From Cladorrhinum sp. PSN259 (Eukaryota > Ascomycota > Sordariomycetes > Sordariales > Podosporaceae): 64,000 bases of DNA. Below, piece by piece: positions 55,666 to 64,000 of this stretch. The stretch spans positions 62,001 to 126,000 of the forward strand of contig MU867115.1 of NCBI GenBank assembly GCA_033725935.1, in the 5' to 3' direction. The notes under the pieces are model-generated. The model was not told the origin of the DNA, did not search any database, and saw nothing but the letters and a program-made list of their open reading frames with translations. The position numbers and the translations under genes were made by a program. Each line of letters starts with the position of its first letter. Position 1 is the stretch's first letter.

Positions 55666-57531
55666 TCTGTGGCTTTTGTTGTTGAACAAGTTCAACGGTC
55701 TCAGACGGTTAGTTTCGCGAACATTCCTATGTTTGTCCCCTTGTCCGCACCAAGTGTAAGCGGGAAGCTATTCCGAGCTATGATTCAAGATCAAGAGATC
55801 CTCTATGGCTCTTCCACCTATCATGATGCTTGGAAATTTTGGCTAAATCGGTAATTGTGGAGCGAGTCTTGTTTTTCTTAGCTACATCAGTCCCAAGTCT
55901 CGATCAGGGTGTGAATCCCGATTTCTCCATATTTTGTTTCAGTTGTTCAACTTGGCGATGCAGAGGCAACTGACGGCCTTGGCTGGCTCCATACATGAAA
56001 ATATGACATGTACCTAGCCACCCATCTACCCAGCTTTGGCAGGTAATCGGTCGGGCATGACCTCCGACTTTTCATCCATGCCCATGTGTTTCCTGTTTCC
56101 TGTTTCCTGTCCCCACATCTCTTCAGCGATTACATCCACTTCTATCTGAACAAAAGATGCCCAAACAAAGTCTATCACATGACTGACCCAACAAGTGCGA
56201 GTTGATACCAAACTCTGTCATAGTTCCCTCGCTACCAGTAATTGCTGAATGTACACTAGATATTGTGAAGACTCTTCCCCGGATTTTCATGCATACCTAC
56301 CCAAGATCATTACCCCAGATTTTCATGCGGAGCAGGGGTCATTCCCCGGTTCTTGGGTTCCCATCCGGAACGCAGATTCCTTCTATTCTAGGTCCATCGC
56401 AAATAGCCTATATTCCAACTCGGGAGCGGGCGGCAATTGGCGCCTTTTGGCTAAAGTTGCGTAGCATTTACGGCGTCTTGGCTGCATCGTCAAAGCGCCT
56501 CGCGCTTGGCAAGACGCCCATCTTGGTCTAATTGGAGCGCAACAAAATAACCAAGTTCCTTGTTTGTAAAGGGAAGTACGTCCGAGACATTCTCTGATTG
56601 TCATTACATCACCAAACATAAGTTTTTCGACTCTTGCTTGCCTCATTCAGCTGTTCGGCGACCTCTCCGTCTCGGCGGTCGAAGCTGGAAGACGGGCGAC
56701 GGAGCCGGAAATGGAGGGAAGGTCGAGAGGATGGCGTCTTTCCGCGACGACAAATCGGCGTCGTCTCTTACCTCGTCTGCATAGCACAAGATTGGTGATC
56801 TCAACGTAACTTGTCCCTTCCAACATTCTCGCAAAGCTCAGGAAACGTTGTCCGAGAATTTAGCGAGGAACAACTTTGGCGATCTTGAAGATGGGACCCG
56901 CATTGGAGGGCGTGGAAAATGAGTCGAGGGGCAACCCTTGAGTAAGTAAACAATGGAAGTTCCAACATCTACAGGGGTCCGCGGGTATACCCGGCCCGTG
57001 GAAGCAAGGCGGACAGTAGTGGCAGAGATAAACATAATCACCAGAAACAAGCATGAAGTACCATATAGGAACAGAAACTTGGGTGTGAATAAGGGCTACG
57101 GTTCTTTCTTCAGTTGTAAGAGTTAAGATCCCGCCATACTCCTGGGTTCTTTTCACCAGCCCTGACTACTCTGAGAGTACACAAGACTACAGATCCATGA
57201 CAAACATGCAAGAGCCTTCCACCTCCGTGCATGTGCTGTGGAACAAGGGATAATGCTGATAACGATAACTCCCGTCAAGATGTAGGCGGTACAAGTCCGA
57301 GCTCCTGAAGTCAGAGGGGGATTGTCTACAACACATGAGCGTAAACACCTGAGCGCTTAGGTGTGACGGTTAGTGAAAGCTTGCATTTTGTGAAAAGTTT
57401 TCGTCGCTTTAAACAGTGGCCAACGCGTGTGATTCGTCTGTCTTATCTCCACAGCCGCATATGACGACTGGATGTCACCCTCCCTCAACTCGCATACATT
57501 TGGGTCTCATCTGCAGCCGGTTTGGGTGCCG
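55666..57531. other. Long intergenic region, no gene recognised
   Basis: Upstream of the xylanase. Two near-identical blocks lie at 56281-56290 and 56309-56330 ('ccRgattttcatgc', each preceded by taccc). Short open frames only. Confidence 0.35.
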
Positions 57532-58154
57532 CTAATTTAGGTGTTGCACTACCAGCAGAAATTCTCCAGAAAACTCTACACCGGAGATTCCCATCTGGTA
57601 GGAATGGATGATCTTGACTTTCTCTCCTCCTAGGACATACGTGGTCCACCAACAGGGACCCTAGATAACTCTCATGTCAGAAACCTGTATTGAAGACAGA
57701 AATGCATTTGACATGAAAGAGGGAACAACCATACCTTCCCGTCGATCTTCTTGACCTGGGATTCAAATTCGGTGGTCGTCAGCTCCCATTGCTGAGTCCA
57801 ACCCTAAGCCCCCTGGCCATCCTTGGCGACCTTAGTACTCTCGTTGAAATTAAGGGCCTCAATAAGGACATCGAGACAGATTCCAGCAGCAGAGTGATAG
57901 AACGGATGAAGGCCAGGTCTACTTGAAAGTTTTTTTACTATTGTCCTCCTCCCTCCGGTGGGTTCGTAAAGCCATCCAGTTCCACATCTCGACTGCCACC
58001 AGAAGGAACGACAGAATTTCTGTCCCAGAGCAAGAAGGGAGTCATCTTGCTTTAAGCAGGACCCACAGCTTTTGGTCACAGCAAACATCCATGGCAAGTA
58101 CAAGGACGATTGCACAATGAAACTGAATCCTTCATGATGACTGATGCCTAACAA
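57532..58154 (-). pseudogene. Decayed secreted-enzyme-like gene with two TAG codons
   Basis: On the minus strand a coherent frame (P-G-L-H-P-F-Y-H-S-A-A-G-I-C, then L-I-E-A-L-N-F-N-E) meets TAG at 57804-57806. It continues in frame as G-W-T-Q-Q-W-E-L to a good 50-nt intron (57734-57685, GTATGG donor, ACAG acceptor). It then goes on, past a second TAG at 57661-57663, through G-P-C-W-W-T-T-Y-V-L to a natural stop at 57532. Both stops fit CAG changed to TAG. The 5' end is unclear and no family was identified. Confidence 0.5.
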
Positions 58155-58848
58155 GACTACATTAACAGATTTTGTTGATTGATATCAAATCTTGTTTGGT
58201 CATCTATTGTTTGACGAAGTACGTATATTGTAAATATTATTATATTATGGCAATTAAATCACTTCATGAAGTCATTCAGATTGCTTCCAAACATGGTGAC
58301 TAGGGCTTATTATAAGGACTGTTCAAACGTTTCGTTTTTCTCTTATCCTATGCGAATATAAATTTACTGTGTAGGCCAACCCTTATTGTGATTCTTCCTC
58401 TTGGAAAGTAACTCTTAGACATCAGGAGAACTGCTTAAAATCACCGGTTCTCGGTATCATCTGAATATTTATGGACCTCACGAATCATAGGGCAGGTGGA
58501 GTTAATTCAAGCCGTTAATAAGTGGCAAGTCTGTGCAGTGCTGTAGCATCATAAATATATTCTCTCTTCTACAGTATTTTCATTTATTTCGTCTGATGTC
58601 CGTCCCTCACCCCACCAAAGACTGCAGCGGACATCTATATCATATCTGTCCTTGCACCGTCTTTTCCTCTTTCAATTTTTCCCCTCAACAGCTTGGCCAA
58701 AGTTCATCCTCCCTTCCGTCAGTGTCATCCTTTTAGCATCCCCAAGGCTACCAATTATTCTTTCAAAATTTTACTTGTTATCGCACTCTCAACCAACACT
58801 CAGCACGGTTTACTTTCTACCATTCAATCAGGACTCATTGATGTTAAA
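58155..58848. other. Intergenic, AT-rich
   Basis: AT-rich sequence and a pyrimidine-rich leader before the coiled-coil pseudogene. No gene. Confidence 0.4.
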
Positions 58849-60094
58849 ATGAGCAATCACAGCGCATATCCTGCTCCGCCTGGGGGAGGCAGTGACACTG
58901 GGCAGTCTGGTTCAAAGGTAAGCATATTTAGCCACTTTGTGTCTTACATGGACTCGCCTACGGTATACTAACTTGAAGTTCCATAAAAGTCCGACCGAGC
59001 TAGCCAAATTCACCGTCCAACCATCGTCCTGGATGACAGCAACGAACAAAACGTAAAAGCCGAGGCCATTCAAGGAAGAAAACGACGTAGCTCACAGCTG
59101 AGGTCACACCATACAGGCCCATCACCGAAGCGTGCTACGAATCTTACCCCAGAGAACCCGAATTCCCTTTCGTTGGGTGATTCAGAACAGTCGCAGGTTG
59201 TCGCTTTGCAGGAACAAATCAGGATTCTGCAAGAAGCAAGGGCAACATTGGAAATTGACAACAATCGCCTCTAGAACCAGGACAAAGAGAGATTCAGACA
59301 GCTGATGGATGCCAATGCCCACATCGCCGTCCTCAAAGAGGAAATTTGGGAAAAGAAACAGGCTCGTCAGGGTCACCAGGAAACCATTGCGGCACTAAAG
59401 GTCCAATCTGCAGATGCCCGGAGAAAGGACAGCCCCGGTGATAACGAGACCGAACCTGAGCCCTCAGAGCAAAGAGAGCCTGAGATAAAGCAACAACTTG
59501 TGGAGCAGCTTTGGGCCACATAGATCACTCAAGGAAAGCTTACGCAAGCTATAATCGAGATTGCTACTCTAAAAGAGAAACTGGCAGAGAAGAACAACCA
59601 GACTTCAGCTCTTGCAAAGAACATGAAGGTCGCGGATCTCGAGGAAAACGTGAAGCGACAGAATAAAGTCATATTGGAGCTGAACTCAAAAGTTGAAACC
59701 CACAGCGAGAAGGCTCATCAACAACTTGAAAATGAACAAATTTAGCTTCTACAGGTACAGAAATCCGCGGTGGAGGTCATCAAAAGGGCCTTGATGAGCC
59801 GAGTTTAGGAGTTGGCCGAAAAGATCGCTACACTGCAGCAAGAGTTGAACGTCGCGGAGAGTGGGCGTGAGAAGGTGGTTCGGCTCTCCAGCCTTGGAAA
59901 GTAATCTCACTCGAAATGTAGAAGCAAAAGATAGTCCGGCTGGAGGACGACCAGACGACAGCGGCCGACAAGCCAATCGAGACCTTCAACAGCAGAAGCT
60001 GGCCGAGGCCAACGCCAACAAGATCGCAGAGCTTCATAGGTCAACTGCAGATGAGAGTGGTATCTGGATTACTCAGAGTCAGTTTCACTACTAA
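58849..60094 (+). pseudogene. Coiled-coil protein gene inactivated by four CAG-to-TAG changes
   Basis: Exon 1 (58849-58917) from an ATG and exon 2 from 58990 are joined by a 72-nt intron in phase. The product starts Pro/Gly-rich, has a basic G-R-K-R-R-S, then becomes a long Glu/Gln/Lys/Leu coiled coil (V-V-A-L-Q-E-Q-I-R-I-L-Q-E-A, T-L-K-E-K-L-A-E-K). In this single frame TAG occurs at 59272-59274, 59521-59523, 59743-59745 and 59806-59808, each where Gln fits. A TAA at 59902-59904 comes after a frameshift, and the heptads resume in other frames to about 60094. Four of four such stops being CAG-derived is strong RIP-type evidence. Confidence 0.75.
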
Positions 60095-61400
60095 ACCAAG
60101 CAGAACCAATCTTACCCGGAAAGATGAGTAAAGGGGAAGTGCTTAGATAGGCCACTTTTATGTGGTAGTTTTCGGCCAACGTCTCAGGAGAAAAACTTGA
60201 ATAAAATGGGAGCGACAGGAATGAGGGTAAAACCGACAATTTATTTTTAGGTAGTGCAGATCAGTTCACGACGAACTCTTTAGAAGATAAAAAGTTTCAC
60301 ATAGCTGAATACATACATCTTGTTTTGATGTCGTTTTCCTTTTCACCCCACGACCTCAATGTGATATCATATGACACCGTGAAATCGAGGAACAAAAATT
60401 TCAAGAAGTAGTGTGGCTCGAAACTTCCAAGGTGACCTGAGAAAATCTCATTACTGTCTTGGCTTCGAAATTTTTTTTTCTTTTTTTTTTCTTTTTTTTT
60501 CTTTTTTTTTCTTTTTTTTTCCTTTTTCTTTTTTTTTTTCCTGAGCTTTGATGACGGGCTGCCGGTATTTGGAAAGGTCATGTAGGGTACTTTCTCTTTG
60601 GAACAGCGGAGGAGCCTAGAAAACAATACAGCGTCCTGCGTTCATCAGTGCACTGTGTAGTGGACCTTGGTGGCTGCACCCCTGGCACCTTCTGCTACAA
60701 CAGTGGCTGTCCTTGCTTATCCCTCATTAGCTTGTCAGGAGTTGCGATCCTTGAACTTACTACAATTCGAGGGTTCCCAAGATTCCAGGTATTCATTTTG
60801 TGCCTGCTGCTTCCTCTGCGCCCTGCAAGTTTTTTTTCAGCAGTGATTGGGACACTGAATTAACCCCCATCCTCCTTCCTCTAACAAATAAGTTGGCAGC
60901 AGTGTGAGAAAAGCGACTTATTACAGCAACCTCGCGACTCATTTTTTTCCAACTACTAGATCTAAGATGACAAATTTCTTTCATTCTCATCATATCAATT
61001 CCTCACTTTTCATTCTATCTGAATCGCTGTGTACGCCAGCTTCGCGACTTTTCGTTTTTTTCGAGGTACAGGGCGTCCAATTTCTTTACATTCCTTCTCC
61101 CTGCCATCCGTTGGCTAATAAACTGGGTCTCTCGATTTCTTTTTCTTTTTTTCTTCCCGCGACCTCCGGAGCCTTTCACAATCATTATGTGCAGCAGGAG
61201 ACAGAATCCTGGCTCTACAGGTCGGAGAGGTCACGCTGGTAGGGTACGAGCTTTGTTAACCATCTTCATATTTGTATATATATTTCTTATATTTGTCCTA
61301 ACACTTTCTAAAACACCGGCCCCTTGACCACGTCACCCCAGACTCCGATCATTCTGTCTAGACAGCGATGAAGAGGCGCATTTCTCTCACGCACCAAAAG
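60095..61400. other. Intergenic with (T9C)n tract
   Basis: The T-rich simple repeat at 60471-60542 (runs of nine T separated by C) is the main feature. Several T runs near 60945 and 61140 follow. No gene. Confidence 0.5.
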
Positions 61401-61740
61401 GCAAGAAGCGTCGTGCCAACATTTGGTTGGACCCTCGTCAAAGGCCCCGGCACCTGCCATGTCAGCTGGTCCAAGTCAACACCTTGGTCTGAAATGTCAT
61501 CTTGAGCACTCGAAGTTGTCAAGAGAGCCTTGGTGCACCGAATCCAAGAGTAACAAAAAGCTATTCGTCGTGCGGACGATGAGATCGCCATGCAGCTCGA
61601 ACGAAATCGCTCGGCTTCGCAATGAACTGCGGAAGAAAACAGCGAATGGGGTTTCTCAGTCGATGAGCATGCTAGAAACAATCCAGTATTTGGGGGGATA
61701 AGAAAGTCAAGAAGAAGGAATTCAGATAGTGTCAACATGT
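61401..61740 (+). pseudogene. Second, shorter coiled-coil remnant
   Basis: Around 61505-61620 the sequence reads E-V-V-K-R-A-L-V-H-R-I-Q-E, a stop, then Q-K-A-I-R-R-A-D-D-E-I-A-M-Q-L-E-R-N. This resembles V-E-V-I-K-R-A-L-M-S-R-V of the neighbouring pseudogene at about 59775. It is broken by stops and frameshifts and looks like a diverged partial copy. Confidence 0.45.
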
Positions 61741-64000
61741 TTTAGTGGTTTTTACCGGTCCATATCTGAGGCAAAAAAGAATGGGAAGAAAATCCACGAG
61801 GAGAGAGAGGTCGCTGTCACCAAGACCGCCGCTCTGGAGGCTGTTGTATACCAGCGTCCCCGTCGACTAGGTATAAAGCACTTTATATATTGAGGATTGC
61901 GTTTGGCTCAGTGAGGCAGTAGAAAAGAGAAAAGAAAGGTAGTTAACACTTGATGGGGAAGTTTACGCCTGTATTACTTATATACATGTACTGTACTTAA
62001 TTTATTCTTTGTACATGTACCACCTTTCGTCATATCAAGTTTGAACAAGCAGATATTGTTTTTGTTTCAGCAATATCATAAATCTGTTCCATCGATTTCA
62101 ATACTTTCTTTTAAAGACCCTATGTAGATAAGAGAGTGTCTGACAGGCGTACAAGACGCTTATGTCCTAAGAAGCGTATGGTCCGTCTATACTGGACCTG
62201 AAAATTATTGAATCACTGCAGCCTAATCCTATTGACCTACTGGGTTTTAGGCTGTTTGCTTGGGGTAGAGCATCAGCAGCCTGAGCGACACCACCACAAA
62301 CCGGTTCGACTGCCCCCGCCCTCGCGCCAAGAGCTAAAACGTGTCATCATGGAGCTGGACCACGTAGAACCCTTTCTTCGAGGTCGAGTTCTACGGCAAC
62401 AAGGGCTCGATCCTTTGGGATCCGTTAGCCTCATCCGAGTCAGGGGCGACTCGGAGACAAACTCACAGGACGAGTTTAGCGACTACTCCGGCTTGGAGCG
62501 ACGCCGGCGACGAGACATGCATCTACGGCTTACTGGCAGTTCTCCATGACCCAGCATCGGTACTCGTAGCCACCAGCTCCAGCGGGGGTCAGTGGTGAGT
62601 ATCCCCTGGTTTTGGGTTCGCCAGCGGGATGACCATTCTTCATCAGTTCCCATCGCACTCTGGCTTCAGTTGCTTCATCCAGGGGGTTCTGTGACGCTAC
62701 AAAAGGAAGCGCTTATAGGCCACAAGACGTCGTTATCGGAACATTTCCTCTATTGGGACGAAAACAGTGCGGAAGGTTGAATGGCCGAGAGCTCGAAGCT
62801 TGACGCCGGGCCGGACCACTTACCACATACTTTGGGGGAATTGGCACGTTGCTCGTGGATGTGATTGATGTCCTGTCCAGTGGAGTCGATTTCCATCACC
62901 AGCAGAAGAACAGGGGGCTCAATTAGTAAGAAAGGCAAAGGGTCCCAGAAAAGGTTGGTTAATTGGTTGTTCTAGAAAAAGAAGGACTGTCTAATTAGGT
63001 CAGAAGATAAAATAAAAATGTGGGTGGCCCAAGCTCTCTCAAAAGTGGGTCCCGGTTCATCACCAGCGTCGAACGACTCAGAGTGGTTGAACTTTATGCG
63101 ACACAGCTCTGATGACCTTGACTACCTTATGCTTTCCGGGTATTTTGCAAATAGTATGCTGACGCCATCTCCTGCGTATCAAAGCTGTGGAATGAGAAAA
63201 AGAAATCCGATGCTGCCCCTGCTGGCGGTGCTACCACTGTCGAAGAGGACAACGATAATAATTGGTGCCTTCCACTACAGCCGTTCACTTTTTTAATGCC
63301 AGTTCTCCCCCCACTTTCCATTCATTGACTGCTATTTTCTTTCCCGACTGTCAAAAAACATTAACTCACGATCACTGCGTTCGCTTTTGTCCCTCGCTCT
63401 TAGATTGAAGCGTCGATTTTATTTTCGGACGGGCAATCGCTTCTTCTCGTCCCCTCATTTTCCCACCCAGACGGCCAACTTTCTGATCCCATCTCAAATT
63501 CCTCTCGCCAGCGACGATATTTTCCCGTAGAAACAATTCTTTTAATTTGCAGAGTCGATTTATTCGCCAGTCTCTAGCACAGAAATTTCCGGAAAGTCGC
63601 AGCACATAGCGTCCGGCGAGCGACAAGAAAATGGAAGTCGCTTCTCCAATAGGGATTACTCTGTCTGAACCCCCTCCATTGCCCTTTCATCTCCGTCTGT
63701 CATAATTCTTCCGTAATCAATGCCTATTAAACTGTCCGGACGTTTCTCAAATTACTTTGATTCGCTTTTCTAACTTTTCATGCAGACTACCAGTGCAGTC
63801 AAGCGCCCAATCTCGATGCCATGAGGGGAGCGGAAGGACTTGAGGGGTGAGAAAAGCAAGAATAAACGAGAAATTCGAGGGTTGGAGACAGGGAAGTTGG
63901 AAAGAGAGAGGACATAGGGTGATCCAACCCTCAAGGCAGCCTAATTCTAACTAGAAAACTCCGTTGTTACGTGTGTTGAAGCACTGGGCTCTCGGATAGG
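61741..64000. other. Right end: no intact gene recognised
   Basis: At 62360-62610 (+) one frame is coding-like (E-F-Y-G-N-K-G-S-I-L-W-D-P, then C-I-Y-G-L-L-A-V-L-H-D-P) without a start codon; it may be an exon or fragment. The remainder shows short frames and pyrimidine-rich sequence, and no RNA gene. Confidence 0.3.

Overview
This window is genomic DNA from a filamentous ascomycete, probably a plant-litter or dung saprotroph of the Sordariomycete type. The evidence is short introns (about 50-95 nt) with GTRNGT donors and CTRAY branch sites, eukaryotic family content, TATA boxes, and a gene set typical of Pezizomycotina: an AA9 LPMO, a GH11 xylanase, a secreted tyrosinase, a HET-domain protein, F-box and ankyrin proteins, a Ppo-type fatty-acid dioxygenase and a heme-thiolate peroxidase. 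All exon structures were spliced by eye. Donor, acceptor and reading phase were checked for each junction, but no transcript evidence was available.

Layout. 0-11 kb: an F-box fragment, an SRR1-like gene, an AA9 LPMO, and a large F-box/ankyrin gene. 11-23 kb: gene-poor and repeat-rich, with an assembly gap, a CFEM-like membrane protein, at least four tRNA-derived (Pol III-like) elements, a tiny retroposon, and an RNase H-domain gene whose 5' part is decayed. 23-30 kb: a secreted Cys-rich protein, a four-TM protein, a tyrosinase, and a second copy of the RNase H gene's 3' flank. 30-43 kb: an FAD/Rieske oxidoreductase with a presequence, a small helical protein, a HET gene, an F-box/LRR-like pseudogene, and a secreted proline-rich repeat protein carrying a one-base frameshift. 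43.9-53 kb: the most interesting block. A divergent pair consists of a Ppo-like dioxygenase with an inserted coiled coil and a cysteine-less P450 domain, and a PCP/EHD heme-thiolate peroxidase. A DUF1772 (anthrone-oxygenase-like) gene and a broken MFS transporter follow. 53-64 kb: a small secreted beta/gamma-crystallin-like protein, a GH11 xylanase, then mostly dead genes.

Genome defence and decay. Several dead genes (38.7, 52.5, 57.6 and 58.8 kb) are interrupted mainly by TAG in place of an expected CAG (Gln), sometimes TGA in place of CGA. This is the signature expected from repeat-induced point mutation (RIP). Two ~40-60 nt insertions at 17.6 and 54.4 kb share a core but sit between different 14-nt direct repeats. 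That marks them as very short retroposon copies with target-site duplications.

How the genes fit together. The LPMO and xylanase attack plant cell wall polymers. The tyrosinase oxidises phenols. The 44-53 kb block looks like a small oxidative or oxylipin locus: fatty-acid dioxygenation, heme-thiolate peroxidase or peroxygenase, an anthrone-oxygenase-like protein and a lost exporter. That joint function is inference from adjacency only.
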